Source of the DNA: Bacillota bacterium
GTDB taxonomy: Bacteria > Bacillota > Clostridia > Lachnospirales > Lachnospiraceae
Reading direction: 5' to 3'
Length of the DNA: 64,000 nt
Assembly: GCA_023392615.1 (NCBI GenBank)
Contig: JAEVYT010000041.1
Span: 198,999 to 262,998, forward strand
The stretch's first letter is position 1. Each line of letters begins with the position of its first letter. Positions 1 to 10,057 of this stretch are shown piece after piece. A program made the translations under genes and the position numbers. Under the pieces are notes generated by a model. The model made no database searches. It was given only the letters and a program-made list of their open reading frames with translations, and was not told the DNA's origin.

Positions 1-1454
1 TGTTCCATTGCTTTTTTGATTATAGTATCCTTATTCAGTCCTTTCCCATCATCCTTGACTATTATCAATACGTCACTACCCGAATTCTTCGCCTCCAAAG
101 TTAGTGTTCCCAACTTGTTTTTACCGGAATGAATTCTATCCTCAACTGATTCAATCCCGTGATCAAGGGAGTTTCGAACCAAATGCATCAATGGATCTGA
201 TATACGCTCAATAATATTTTTATCAACTTCGGTTTCTTCACCAACGATGTTTAATTCAACTTCCTTATTAAGCTGCTTCGACATATCTCTTACGATACGA
301 TTCATCTTTTGAAAAGTTGGAGCCAGTGGAACCATTCGAATTGACATTACAATATCTTGTAATTCACTTGTTATTTTATTTAATTGTTGCGCAGACTTGT
401 GAAAATTATGTAATTCAAGACCTAGTAATTCAGGATTTTGTGTTACCATTGCTTCTGCAATCACCATTTCTCCCACCAAATCCATTAGTTTGTCCAACTT
501 TGCAACGCTGACACTTATAATGCTTTGAATATTACTATGATGATTTTTATCATTCTCTTTGTAAGCATTATTGGTATCGTTTGCTTTGATAATCTCAGGG
601 GTTTTTACAGGATTTTCTTTCACAACCAATTGATTCTCCAAAGGTTTTGCAGATTTCTCCCGGTCATATTCATGCTCATCCGTCAATCTAGACAATTGAA
701 GGGATTCTAAGAAAATCGTTTGCTGAAAAAACTCCTCCATCTCCCCATAGGTATGATTTGACTTTAGATAAATTGTAAATCCACTTTGTTGAATTGTTTC
801 TATCGTTTCTTCATTATCTATAATATCTACAGGGAAATAGAAAAATTCTTCCGTAATATCCTTTAAATTATGAACAATAGTGTAAGCTCTGATATTCTCC
901 ATCTCACACCCTTCTTCAAAGAATATAACCGCTTTATAAGAATGTTTATAATCCTTCACCGTCACCTTATCCTGACTGATGTAATACTTTTGATCTTTAC
1001 TTTGAGATTTTTTCTCTGGTTTTGTCTCTTCATTAAAACCATTCTCACGTTTTAAATCAGATAAAAACCCTTTCAATTCTTCTATCATTGATGATGCATC
1101 ACCATCGGGTGCATCTCCATTTTTTATCTTTTCAATTTCAATTTTAATAAAATCGATACCATCTAATACAAAATCAGATAATAGAGAATAATTTAAATGT
1201 TCCGGATTTTTCTCTCGGATGAAGTAAAAGATATCTTCCATTTTGTGAGCAAGTGTGGATATATTCTGAAACATCATAATAGCAGATGAGCCCTTTACAG
1301 TATGCATTATTCGGAAAATCTCATTTATGGCTTCAGGTGTAAAAACACCTTCTTTTTCACTGTTCAATATAGATTGCTCCAATTGTTCAATCATTTGTGA
1401 AGTTTCAAATATGTACATATCTAGCATAGGTTCATTAGCAAATTGTCCTGACAT
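1..1454 (-). CDS. cheA: Chemotaxis histidine kinase CheA (partial, C-terminus beyond left edge)
   Basis: CheA autophosphorylates in response to receptor arrays and passes phosphate to CheY and CheB. About 484 codons are visible. The start is an ATG at 1454 behind a GGAGG site. The N-terminal Hpt domain carries the phospho-accepting histidine in MHTVKGSS (His51). Near the window edge the HATPase N-box reads VRNSLDHGIES, followed by a DDGKG motif. The middle (P2/dimerisation region) is low in recognisable motifs, as is usual. The regulatory domain and stop codon lie outside the window. It lies directly downstream of cheY on the same strand, so the two are probably co-transcribed. Confidence 0.93.
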   Translation of the reverse strand, partial: MSGQFANEPMLDMYIFETSQMIEQLEQSILNSEKEGVFTPEAINEIFRIMHTVKGSSAIMMFQNISTLAHKMEDIFYFIREKNPEHLNYSLLSDFVLDGIDFIKIEIEKIKNGDAPDGDASSMIEELKGFLSDLKRENGFNEETKPEKKSQSKDQKYYISQDKVTVKDYKHSYKAVIFFEEGCEMENIRAYTIVHNLKDITEEFFYFPVDIIDNEETIETIQQSGFTIYLKSNHTYGEMEEFFQQTIFLESLQLSRLTDEHEYDREKSAKPLENQLVVKENPVKTPEIIKANDTNNAYKENDKNHHSNIQSIISVSVAKLDKLMDLVGEMVIAEAMVTQNPELLGLELHNFHKSAQQLNKITSELQDIVMSIRMVPLAPTFQKMNRIVRDMSKQLNKEVELNIVGEETEVDKNIIERISDPLMHLVRNSLDHGIESVEDRIHSGKNKLGTLTLEAKNSGSDVLIIVKDDGKGLNKDTIIKKAME

Positions 1455-1477
1455 TTTATACCTCCAGCTCAATCAAT

Positions 1478-1840
1478 TTATAATTTTAGTATCTTTTTAA
1501 TTTTAGCTATTACATCTTCATCCTTAAATGGCTTAACGATAAATGAAGTTGCACCACATATTATTGACTCCTTAACCATAGCCTCATCCCCTAGTGCTGA
1601 TACCATTACAACTTTGGCTTTTGGATCATGTTGTTTAATCAGTTTTAGTGCCTCTATTCCTGTCATATCGGTCATCGTGATATCCATTGTTACCAGATCG
1701 GGCTTAATTTCTTTGTATTTTGTAAAAGCTTCTACACCATTAGATGCTTCATAACACTCCATATCTTCTATCTTTTCTAATAATATTCTTATCGTAAGTC
1801 TCATGAATGCAGCATCGTCAACAACTAATACCTTTTTCAT
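1478..1840 (-). CDS. cheY: Chemotaxis response regulator CheY
   Basis: A 120-residue stand-alone receiver domain. The acidic pair Asp8-Asp9, the phospho-acceptor Asp53 (TMDITM), the switch Ser81 and Lys103 (VKPF) are all in place. There is no output domain. Phospho-CheY binds the flagellar motor switch. A GGAGG site precedes the ATG. The cheA gene starts 23 bases downstream, which supports the chemotaxis assignment over a generic receiver. Confidence 0.92.
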   Translation of the reverse strand: MKKVLVVDDAAFMRLTIRILLEKIEDMECYEASNGVEAFTKYKEIKPDLVTMDITMTDMTGIEALKLIKQHDPKAKVVMVSALGDEAMVKESIICGATSFIVKPFKDEDVIAKIKKILKL

Positions 1841-1936
1841 ATTTCATCCTCCGTAATATATTTTGTATATGATAAGTGAAAAACAACATATCCATCAATG
1901 ATTGTATTACCAAGAAATTCCCAATTACCATTCAGC

Positions 1937-2527
1937 CTATTTTTTAAAGTACGCTCGCAAAATCAAATCCAAAGTTGACATTGTCTTCTCTGTTAAAGAA
2001 AATGATCTATCATTCATTCTCCATTTTAAACATGTTTCCAATACGATACCAAAGATCAAATCGACTAAATCATCTGAATTAATATCTTCTGATAATTCAT
2101 TATTTACTTTAGCATCATCAATGATTTTTTTTATAAAGAACAAACGATTATTAAGTATTTTGTTTACTTTATTAGTCAAATGTTCATCATAGCGAAGCAC
2201 ATCGAAAAGTTGTGTTAACGATGTAATTGCAGGATAATTCTCATAATATTCAACTGTGGTACGTATTATATACTGCACAGAACTATAAGAATCAAGCTTC
2301 TTTAACATTACGGATTGAGAAAGATCTTCGTCAAATCTCGCATAATAATCAAGCACCGCGATTAGCAAATCATTTTTATTTTTATAGTGGCGAAATAATG
2401 TCGCTTCCGAAATCCCTTCTCTCTTGGCTATCTCCCGTGTTGATAAACCTTGAATACCCAAATCATCAATAATATCAATTGTAGTTATGATCAGGCTATC
2501 TTTTCTATGTAATTTAAATTCCTTCAT
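1937..2527 (-). CDS. TetR/AcrR family transcriptional regulator
   Basis: A 196-residue protein. Its N-terminal helix-turn-helix (about residues 10-55, with IAKREGISEATLFRHYKNK) is typical TetR. The C-terminal helical ligand domain is not assignable. TetR proteins usually repress themselves and a neighbour. No transporter or enzyme sits next to it on the same strand except the chemotaxis genes downstream, so the target is unknown. The 279 bases upstream (2528-2806) are AT-rich, and I see no gene or clear operator there. Confidence 0.85.
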   Translation of the reverse strand: MKEFKLHRKDSLIITTIDIIDDLGIQGLSTREIAKREGISEATLFRHYKNKNDLLIAVLDYYARFDEDLSQSVMLKKLDSYSSVQYIIRTTVEYYENYPAITSLTQLFDVLRYDEHLTNKVNKILNNRLFFIKKIIDDAKVNNELSEDINSDDLVDLIFGIVLETCLKWRMNDRSFSLTEKTMSTLDLILRAYFKK

Positions 2528-2806
2528 ATCATCTCCTACCGTAGTAAACGCTCACTCCTGTTATAATTGTTAAAAAATATTTGTCAACACCTTATAAGCT
2601 ATTGACAAATTAATTTAATCTATATCCAATTATTCCTTAAAAGTAAGTATTTTAAAACATCTTTCCCTGGATATATTTTTTATTAGTAATATATTACCAC
2701 ATATTTCATCAAATTAAAACATATTTCTACATTATATTCGACATAACACAACATTTTTCCATTTTAAATAGATATTTTTACCCATAAAAACCATGTTACA
2801 TTTGCA

Positions 2807-3562
2807 CTAATCCCTTTTTCTATACTCATTAGGTGATTTTCCAACAATTTTTCTAAAGTTACGATGGAACGATCTTAAATTATTATAACCACAATCCTCC
2901 GCTACATCTCCGATTGGGGTATTCCCATGTTCAAGAATATAACAAGCTTGTGATATTCGATAATGATTCAAATATTCTGTAAAGGTCATTCCCATTAACT
3001 TTACAAATAATTTTGAAAGATATGGATAATCATATTTTAAAAACTTTGCTACTGACTTAAGCGTACAGTCGCATTTGTAATTTTGTTCCACATAAAGAAG
3101 AATTTTATAGAGTACCTTCGCCTGAGATGTTTGCTTAACCGGTACAAATTCAGTCTGTTCAATTATTTCCGAACAAATAGTATATAGAAAGCTTTTCTGA
3201 CTATATATTGATTTCAGCTTATCAAAATCAAGAACCCCTTCATAATGCAATATATTATTAGCCGGTACCAAACCTTTATGATTCATGTAAAAATCACCGA
3301 TAAGCTCAGGGGAAAATAATACAATCGTTATTTCAGATGTATTATATGTTTTAAATTCATGCATTTGATTGGAGAAGATGAAAGCAAGATCATGCTTATG
3401 TAACTGAAACTCTTCCTGATTTATTGTCACAGATAAACTGCCTTCATTCACATAGATCAGTTCATAAGCTCTATGAAAATGTAAGGGAAAACTGTAATTC
3501 TTAAGTGGGTAATACCATATAAACTCCTTTTCCGCTACACCATGTTTCTCAAAGAAAACCAT
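2807..3562 (-). CDS. AraC family regulator with N-terminal cupin, probable regulator of the divergent beta-xylosidase
   Basis: A 251-residue protein. An N-terminal sugar-sensing cupin (about residues 15-90, with LHFHRAYELIYVNEG) precedes a C-terminal double helix-turn-helix (about 150-250, ending in DVAEDCGYNNLRSFHRNFRK and GKSPNEYRKR). It is divergent from the GH120 xylosidase gene, with 180 bases between them. That is the usual arrangement of an AraC activator and its glycosidase target. Inverted half-sites in the intergenic region fit this (separate entry). The ligand is inferred to be a xylo-oligosaccharide or xylose. Confidence 0.88.
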   Translation of the reverse strand: MVFFEKHGVAEKEFIWYYPLKNYSFPLHFHRAYELIYVNEGSLSVTINQEEFQLHKHDLAFIFSNQMHEFKTYNTSEITIVLFSPELIGDFYMNHKGLVPANNILHYEGVLDFDKLKSIYSQKSFLYTICSEIIEQTEFVPVKQTSQAKVLYKILLYVEQNYKCDCTLKSVAKFLKYDYPYLSKLFVKLMGMTFTEYLNHYRISQACYILEHGNTPIGDVAEDCGYNNLRSFHRNFRKIVGKSPNEYRKRD

Positions 3563-3622
3563 ATTGTTATCCTCCCAAACGATTTATTATGTTATTTCTT
3601 ATAAAATAAATATATTTTCCCA

Positions 3623-3693
3623 TCATCCTGTTTCGTTTATAAAAACACTAATATTGTCTCAAATTATACTACAGGATGAATAGAACGAACAGG
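3623..3693. promoter_or_regulatory. Candidate AraC-type operator with inverted half-sites
   Basis: In the divergent intergenic region the segment TCATCCTGT (3623-3631) recurs inverted as ACAGGATGA (3671-3679). The overlapping CCTGTTTCGTT (3627-3637) recurs inverted, with one base fewer, as AACGAACAGG (3684-3693). One left-hand site thus matches two right-hand sites. Such spacing is plausible for an AraC dimer looping between genes. The repeats are seen in the sequence; binding is inference. Confidence 0.4.
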
Positions 3694-3742
3694 CATAAAT
3701 AATTATAATTATCTCATATTAATCTAAAGGAGGCAGTTATCA

Positions 3743-5659
3743 ATGGAATATCATGTGTCAAAAAACGGTTCCGACCAAGGTCAAGGAACATTGCAAAATC
3801 CATTTCTGACCATAAATAAAGCAGCATCCATCGCTGTAGCGGGAGACACTGTTACGGTTCACGAAGGTATCTATCGCGAATGGGTCAAACCGCAATATAA
3901 GGGATTAAGTGATAAACGAAGAATAACTTATCAAGCAGCTAAAGGTGAGAAGGTTGTTATAAAAGGATCCGAACATATCAAAAACTGGAAACATGTTGAA
4001 GGAAATGTATGGAAGACTGTTTTACCTAATAACTTCTTTGGCGATTTTAATCCATATAAAGAAATTATATTCGGTGACTGGGTGGTAACAATCGAGGAGA
4101 GAAAGCATCTTGGTGAGGTTTATCTTAATGGAATGTCCTTCTATGAAGTAGATGAATACGATAAACTAAAGAACCCGGTCGCAAGAACGGAAGTTCATGA
4201 CTTTTGGAGAAAAGAGATGGTTCCCGTCCATAATGTAGAGCAAACAAAATATGTTTGGTATACAGAAATGGATGTTGATAATACAACAATTTATGGCAAC
4301 TTTCAAGGTGTTGATCCAAATGTTGAATTAGTAGAAATCAATGTTCGTAGATCTTGTTTCTATCCGGATGCCACTGGTATTGATTATATTACGGTGAGTG
4401 GTTTTGAAATGGCTCAAGCCGCATCGCCATGGGCTCCTCCAACTGCGGATCAACCAGGTCTTATCGGTGCAAACTGGAGTAAGGGCTGGATCATTGAGAA
4501 TAATATTATTCATGATGCAAAATGCAGTGCAGTCAGCTTAGGCAAAGAAGCATCAACCGGACATAACTATCGTACAATACGAAGAGATAAGCCGGGTTAT
4601 ACCTATCAGCTTGAAGCGGTATTCACCGCAGAACAAAACGGTTGGAGCAAAGAAAAGATTGGCTCACATATTGTACGATATAACACAATCTATGATTGTG
4701 GACAGAATGCAATTGTTGGTCACCTGGGATGTGTATTCAGTGAAATTCATCACAACCATATCTATAATATTGATTTAAAGCGTGAATCCTACGGTTATGA
4801 AATTGCAGGCATTAAATTTCATGCAGCACTGGATGTTCAAATCCACCATAATAAAATTCATGATTGTTCGTTAGGTATCTGGTCTGATTGGGAAACGCAG
4901 GGTACCAGAATTAGCAAGAACTTATTCTACAATAACCAAAGAGATCTCTTTGTTGAGGTTAGCCATGGACCATATGTGGTTGATCATAATATTATGACTT
5001 CCGATTATGCACTAGACAACTTCTCTGACGGTGGAGCTTATATCAACAACTTAATCTGCGGTAAAATGAGACAAGAAAAGGTATTGGATCGTGCTACACA
5101 ATATCATCGTCCTCACAGCACAAAAGTTGCCGGTTTCTCATTTATATATGGTGGAGATGACCGTTTTTATAATAATATCTTCGTCGGAGCGGAAGGATTA
5201 GCAGGTGTTGGTACCGCTCAATATAATTCATACACCGCTTCCTTAGAAGAATTCATCGATGAGGTTCATAAAACTCACGCTGACCATGAAGCATTTTTCT
5301 CAGTGGAACAACCTGTTTATATTAATAATAACGCATACCTTTGCGGTGCTGAAGCCTTTAACCGTGAACATGATAACCTAATTGAATCCGGCTTCAATCC
5401 AAATGTTGTCATCAAAGAAGACGGGGAGGATGTCTATCTTTCCATTGATCTACCGGATAACTTCCTTAGTATATTAGGTGGGATTCAATCCACTACCACT
5501 CTTCAAAGAGTACGTATCGTAGATGCAGAATACGAAAAACCGGATGGTAGCGATTTAATTCTCGATACCGATTACTTCGATCAAAAACTTGAGGATCAAT
5601 CTCCTGTTGGACCGATCTCCAGTTTCAAACCAGGCAAGAATTATATTAAAGTCTGGTAA
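3743..5659 (+). CDS. xylC: GH120 beta-xylosidase (XylC-like), cytoplasmic
   Basis: A 638-residue right-handed parallel beta-helix enzyme. By recall its sequence closely follows the GH120 beta-xylosidase XylC of Thermoanaerobacterium saccharolyticum, including length, N-terminus and C-terminal NYIKVW. The residues reported as nucleophile and acid/base in that family, Asp382 (IWSDWE) and Glu405 (FVEVSHG), are present at the same positions. It removes xylose from xylo-oligosaccharides. There is no signal peptide, so it acts on imported oligosaccharides in the cytoplasm. The start is supported by AAAGGAGG about 11 bases upstream. The AraC regulator is divergent. Confidence 0.93.
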   Translation: MEYHVSKNGSDQGQGTLQNPFLTINKAASIAVAGDTVTVHEGIYREWVKPQYKGLSDKRRITYQAAKGEKVVIKGSEHIKNWKHVEGNVWKTVLPNNFFGDFNPYKEIIFGDWVVTIEERKHLGEVYLNGMSFYEVDEYDKLKNPVARTEVHDFWRKEMVPVHNVEQTKYVWYTEMDVDNTTIYGNFQGVDPNVELVEINVRRSCFYPDATGIDYITVSGFEMAQAASPWAPPTADQPGLIGANWSKGWIIENNIIHDAKCSAVSLGKEASTGHNYRTIRRDKPGYTYQLEAVFTAEQNGWSKEKIGSHIVRYNTIYDCGQNAIVGHLGCVFSEIHHNHIYNIDLKRESYGYEIAGIKFHAALDVQIHHNKIHDCSLGIWSDWETQGTRISKNLFYNNQRDLFVEVSHGPYVVDHNIMTSDYALDNFSDGGAYINNLICGKMRQEKVLDRATQYHRPHSTKVAGFSFIYGGDDRFYNNIFVGAEGLAGVGTAQYNSYTASLEEFIDEVHKTHADHEAFFSVEQPVYINNNAYLCGAEAFNREHDNLIESGFNPNVVIKEDGEDVYLSIDLPDNFLSILGGIQSTTTLQRVRIVDAEYEKPDGSDLILDTDYFDQKLEDQSPVGPISSFKPGKNYIKVW

Positions 5660-5712
5660 TAGGCATTTAAAATTAACTAATTTTTGATCCCCACCTCGGA
5701 TAAATCCGAAGA

Positions 5713-5784
5713 AAGGAGCCGTAGCTAAATAATAATTTCATTAAAGGTTATCCCTTATGAATTACTATTTAGCTACGGCTCCTT
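5713..5784. terminator. Long hairpin between convergent xylC and cobA, probable bidirectional terminator
   Basis: A perfect 19-bp inverted repeat (5713-5731 with 5766-5784, core GGAGCCGTAGC). The 34-base interior continues the pairing imperfectly (TTTCATTAAAGG with CCCTTATGAA). It sits between the 3' ends of two converging genes. There is no strong T-run, so efficiency is uncertain. Confidence 0.65.
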
Positions 5785-5846
5785 AATCATTATAGTTATG
5801 ACATTTATTTAGGCAAAATATTATTATGCTTAAAATTTACACATTT

Positions 5847-6371
5847 TTATTTTTCTATCCCTAACCTAGCTTGAATCCCCTGATCATAAGGATGTTTTAC
5901 TTTCACAATTTCTGATACATAGTCAGCAAGTTCCATTAACTCCTTCTGTGGACTTCTTCCAGTCATTACCACCTCAAGCTCCTCCGGCTTGCTACGAAGA
6001 AAGTCTATAAGAAGATTACAATCAATCAAATTGTAATGATAGGCTCCGATTATCTCATCCATGATAAGAAGTCCGACCTCTTCCTTCTTCACAGATTCAA
6101 TCACCTTTTTCAGATAATCGGAATAAACCTCCTTCGCTCTCTTTTTCGTCTCCTCCGTCATTCTAGAGTAAAAGCCGAATGTTTCATCACATAATAAGAC
6201 GGATATTCCCTCTAGTTTACGAAGAATTCTTAATTCACTTGATTTATTATTCTTTAAAAATTGAGTAAATAATACTTTACCACCACTTCCGATAAAACGA
6301 ACACTAAGACCGATCGCAGTCGTTGTTTTCCCCTTACCGTCACCGGTATAGATATGAATTAGTCCCTTCAT
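5847..6371 (-). CDS. cobA: Cob(I)yrinic acid a,c-diamide adenosyltransferase (CobA/BtuR type)
   Basis: A 174-residue protein that transfers the 5'-deoxyadenosyl group of ATP to cob(I)alamin or a precursor corrinoid. The P-loop GDGKGKTT (residues 11-18) is followed by the family motifs VLFTQFLK and LLIMDEI. The C-terminus ends with KHPYDQGIQARLGIE, characteristic of the CobA/BtuR/CobO family. It is the last gene of the minus-strand B12 cluster and lies 79 bases after cbiP. Confidence 0.93.
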   Translation of the reverse strand: MKGLIHIYTGDGKGKTTTAIGLSVRFIGSGGKVLFTQFLKNNKSSELRILRKLEGISVLLCDETFGFYSRMTEETKKRAKEVYSDYLKKVIESVKKEEVGLLIMDEIIGAYHYNLIDCNLLIDFLRSKPEELEVVMTGRSPQKELMELADYVSEIVKVKHPYDQGIQARLGIEK

Positions 6372-6450
6372 GCCGCTATCCTAACCTTTCCACAATGAAA
6401 TATTTGAATATTACTAATTAATGAATTCGGTCGTTGTTGTCATTCTCTTT

Positions 6451-7959
6451 CTAAATCCCATCTTCCATAATCCGATAAATCGCCTTCATATCCAGATGCT
6501 CTCTTAACGTATCCGCTAATATATCATATTGTTCTTCCTTATAGTCCTTAAAATTGGTTACAGATAATCTAGTAGAATCCAGTCCCTTTTCCTTGGCAAG
6601 ACATCCAATTAACTTATTAGCAGTAGCGCTCTGATCAAAAATCCCATGGATATAGCTTCCGTATATGTTATTAGTACCCACTCCATCTAACTTATCCGTG
6701 TTATCGATTTGATTCGTTATGGTTGTCAATGACAATAATTCTTCCTTCGGTGTAGAGATTCCCATATGGATTTCATATCCTTCTATCATCTCACCGGAAA
6801 GCTCATTTAAAATTCCTCCTACGTCTTGGAATTTGCCCTTTACTCTCGTTCTTATTTTTTCTTCTTGAAACACAGTATCTATTGGGAGCAAACCTATTCC
6901 CTTAATTGTAATGCCCTCTTCTGCGCAAACCTCATCTGCGATACTTTCTCCTAACATCTGAAATCCCCCGCAAATACCAAAAATAACTTTATTTTTTGAA
7001 GCTGATCTTTTAATAGCTACTTCCAATCCACTTTGTCTTAACCATAGCATATCCTTTGTTGTATTCTTCGTACCCGGTATGATAACCATATCCGGATCAT
7101 TCCATTCAGAGATCTTATCTACATAGCGAAGGGATACTCCCTCCATTCGTTCCAAAATATTAAAGTCGGTAAAGTTTGAAATTCTTGGCAATCGCACTAC
7201 CACTATGTCGATAAGACCAATTTCCTTTGTGATTTGAAACCGTTGCGTAAGACTATCTTCATCCTCAATATCAACACGAATATAGGGGGTTACACCTACC
7301 ACTGGCATATTGGTACGTTCCTCTAGCATTAACGTACCCGGATCAAGAATAGATTTATCTCCCCGAAATTTATTAATAATCAACCCTTTGACAAACCGTT
7401 TTTCTTCTTCCTCTAGTAGTTCCATCGTACCGACTAATTGAGCGAATACGCCACCACGGTCTATATCCCCAACTAGTAACACCGGGGCCTTCACCATTTT
7501 AGCCATTCCCATATTAACGATATCTTCTGATTTTAAATTTATTTCTGCTGGGCTTCCTGCACCTTCGATTACTATGATATCATATTCTTCCTCTAATTGG
7601 TGATATGCTTTAAGTATATCGGGAACTAATTGCTTTTTATAACGGAAATAATCCACTGCACTCATATTTCCATGAACCTCTCCGTTGACAATCACCTGCG
7701 AACCGGTATCAGTTGTCGGCTTTAAGAGAATTGGATTCATAAGAACAGTAGGCTTTATCCCTGCTGCCTCGGCCTGCATTACCTGCGCGCGCCCCATCTC
7801 AAGGCCTTCTTCAGTAATAAAAGAATTCAACGCCATGTTCTGAGATTTAAACGGTGCAACACGATATCCATCCTGTGAAAAGATTCTACAGAGACCTGCG
7901 GTGATTAGACTTTTCCCAACATTGGACATCGTCCCCTGAATCATGATTGATTTTGACAT
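6451..7959 (-). CDS. cbiP: Cobyric acid synthase CbiP (CobQ)
   Basis: A 502-residue glutamine-dependent amidotransferase. It amidates side chains b, d, e and g of adenosyl-cobyrinic acid a,c-diamide. The N-terminal synthetase half starts MIQGTMSNVGKS (P-loop). The C-terminal class I glutaminase half carries the nucleophile Cys330 in FGICGGFQML and a late histidine in YGSYIHGIFD. Length is normal. The start overlaps the end of the upstream cobD by 19 bases, indicating translational coupling. Confidence 0.95.
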   Translation of the reverse strand: MSKSIMIQGTMSNVGKSLITAGLCRIFSQDGYRVAPFKSQNMALNSFITEEGLEMGRAQVMQAEAAGIKPTVLMNPILLKPTTDTGSQVIVNGEVHGNMSAVDYFRYKKQLVPDILKAYHQLEEEYDIIVIEGAGSPAEINLKSEDIVNMGMAKMVKAPVLLVGDIDRGGVFAQLVGTMELLEEEEKRFVKGLIINKFRGDKSILDPGTLMLEERTNMPVVGVTPYIRVDIEDEDSLTQRFQITKEIGLIDIVVVRLPRISNFTDFNILERMEGVSLRYVDKISEWNDPDMVIIPGTKNTTKDMLWLRQSGLEVAIKRSASKNKVIFGICGGFQMLGESIADEVCAEEGITIKGIGLLPIDTVFQEEKIRTRVKGKFQDVGGILNELSGEMIEGYEIHMGISTPKEELLSLTTITNQIDNTDKLDGVGTNNIYGSYIHGIFDQSATANKLIGCLAKEKGLDSTRLSVTNFKDYKEEQYDILADTLREHLDMKAIYRIMEDGI

Positions 7960-8990
7960 CCAATCTCCTCCTTCATCACTTGAATTAAATATTCATTTTC
8001 TTTATGGGTACGAACTGCGATTCGATAAAACCCTTCCCTTAACCCAGGGTAATTACTGCAGTCACGAATCATTACACCTTTACTAAGACATCGTTCATAC
8101 AATCCCTTCATCGCTCGAAAAAAGATAAAATTTGCCTCAGAATGATAAACCCTACACTTTATCATCTGGAGCTCTTTCATCAGATATTCCTTTTCTTCTC
8201 TAATTATCTCAAGTGATTTCTTTACATATTCCCCCTCTGATAATGCTGCGATTCCTGCCAATTGCGCGGGTATCGATACACTCCAGGGTTGCATTACCTG
8301 CTTCATTCTTTGCAAAAGCTTGGTATCTGAGCATACTCCATATCCGAGTCTGAGCCCTGCCATTGAATAGAGCTTCGTAAATGCTTTTAGGAGGAATAAA
8401 TACTTCGATTGATTTATTTCCTCCATAAGTGAATAATCCAAACTATTTCTTACAAAATCCATAAAGCACTCATCAACCACCAACATAACCTCACATTGCT
8501 TACATCGATCTAACACTTTTTTTAATAATGATTTCTGTAGCAAATAACCGGTTGGGTTATTTGGATTACATAGGAACAGAATATCAATCTCCTTCGTAAT
8601 TTTGCTTAAAATGTCCTTATTAAGACAAAACTTCTCCTCTTCCTTCATATCAACATAGATAATCTCGCAATCTACTGCTTTCAGTGCCTGTTCGTACTCA
8701 TAAAAGCTAGGTATTGGAATTAACGCTTTCTTAGGCTTAATGGCAAGTGCCAGTGAATATATTAAATCTGCTGCTCCATTTCCGCAAATAATGTAATCAT
8801 ACATCATTCCAATCGAATCTGAGATTGCTTTCCTCAACTTCGCACAATCTGGATCTGGATAACAGCTTGATTCCACAACACCATCACAAGCCGCGCGGAT
8901 AACCCGCTCCGGAATCCCTAACGGATTTAAATTTGCAGAAAAATCATACTTCACATTATTTTGATAGACATCGCCACCGTGCTTGTACAT
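7941..8990 (-). CDS. cobD: L-threonine-O-3-phosphate decarboxylase CobD
   Basis: A 349-residue fold-type I PLP enzyme related to histidinol-phosphate aminotransferase. It makes (R)-1-amino-2-propanol phosphate, the linker that CbiB attaches to cobyric acid. The opening HGGDVYQNN and FSANLNPLG are CobD hallmarks. The probable PLP lysine is Lys206 in KAFTKLYSMAGLRLGYG. It lies in the middle of the B12 cluster and overlaps cbiP. Confidence 0.92.
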   Translation of the reverse strand: MYKHGGDVYQNNVKYDFSANLNPLGIPERVIRAACDGVVESSCYPDPDCAKLRKAISDSIGMMYDYIICGNGAADLIYSLALAIKPKKALIPIPSFYEYEQALKAVDCEIIYVDMKEEEKFCLNKDILSKITKEIDILFLCNPNNPTGYLLQKSLLKKVLDRCKQCEVMLVVDECFMDFVRNSLDYSLMEEINQSKYLFLLKAFTKLYSMAGLRLGYGVCSDTKLLQRMKQVMQPWSVSIPAQLAGIAALSEGEYVKKSLEIIREEKEYLMKELQMIKCRVYHSEANFIFFRAMKGLYERCLSKGVMIRDCSNYPGLREGFYRIAVRTHKENEYLIQVMKEEIGCQNQS

Positions 8991-9079
8991 CTTATTCTCC
9001 TTATCGTTTCATCTATATCTTTAAGTTTATGATAGATTTTAGAACCAAACTAATCGTTCTACTTATTTGATTAATTTTG

Positions 9080-10057
9080 TTATATAACATTAATCATATA
9101 TTGTATAATCAACCGAATTCCATTAAACAGGATTACTCCAAGTAATGCAGTAAGATATAGAAGTTCATTCGCTCTCTTAATATCATTTTTTTGCACCTCA
9201 CGAATCGGATCTCCAATGGTCTGTTTATGATGCAGTACTCCAAAGTAATAGGCATCGCCTCCTAGCTGGATCTCTAAGGCTCCAGCCACAACCGCCTCCG
9301 TATGTGCAGAATTTGGACTTGAATGATGATTCTTATCCCTATGATATATCTTCCATGCTTTCGCGGGATGATACCTTTTAACATAAGCTGCTAGTATCAT
9401 TAGATAAGCGGATAATCTGGCAGGTATATAATTTAGAACGTCATCTAACTTTGCTGCTACCCGCCCAAAGTACAGATATCTTTCATTCTTATAGCCCACC
9501 ATTGAATCCATTGTATTCACCGCTTTATACAAAACCCCCAGTATGGGACCACCAATCGCCATATAAAACATAGGAGCAATACTTCCATCCGAAGTATTCT
9601 CCGCTACTGTCTCTATTGTCGCTTTGATAATTCCATGCTCCGAAAGATTCTTTGTATCCCTACCAACAATCATGGAAACCTCTGTCCTAGCACCCTCCAC
9701 ATCATCCTTAATAAGTGCATCATGCACTTTCATACTTTCATCCTTTAGGGATTTCGTGGCAAGCATCTGAGCACAGAGAATAACTTGAAACGCCAAACTA
9801 ACATAGTGATTAATACGATTAAGCAAAACAATTAAAGCTACTGGGATTACAACTGTAATTGCAATTACCACAATCACAAGAAACATCCCGCCAATCAGTT
9901 CTCCTCTCTTATTCACCGGGAAAATCCGTCTCAAACAACGACTAGTAAGGGTTACCAATTTCCCTATTCCACGAACCGGATGCCAAAGCCAATGCGGATC
10001 ACCTAGAATAAGATCCAAAAGAAATCCACCTACTAATACAATTACGATATTATACAT
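9080..10057 (-). CDS. cbiB: Adenosylcobinamide-phosphate synthase CbiB, membrane protein
   Basis: A 325-residue integral membrane protein that joins aminopropanol phosphate to cobyric acid. Family motifs are LDLILGDPHWLWHPV near the N-terminus, ETVAENTSDGSIAPMFY in the centre and NSAHTEAVVAGAL towards the C-terminus. Several hydrophobic segments are visible, including residues 1-20, 60-95 and 295-325. It overlaps the end of the upstream cobC by 16 bases. Confidence 0.94.
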   Translation of the reverse strand: MYNIVIVLVGGFLLDLILGDPHWLWHPVRGIGKLVTLTSRCLRRIFPVNKRGELIGGMFLVIVVIAITVVIPVALIVLLNRINHYVSLAFQVILCAQMLATKSLKDESMKVHDALIKDDVEGARTEVSMIVGRDTKNLSEHGIIKATIETVAENTSDGSIAPMFYMAIGGPILGVLYKAVNTMDSMVGYKNERYLYFGRVAAKLDDVLNYIPARLSAYLMILAAYVKRYHPAKAWKIYHRDKNHHSSPNSAHTEAVVAGALEIQLGGDAYYFGVLHHKQTIGDPIREVQKNDIKRANELLYLTALLGVILFNGIRLIIQYMINVI

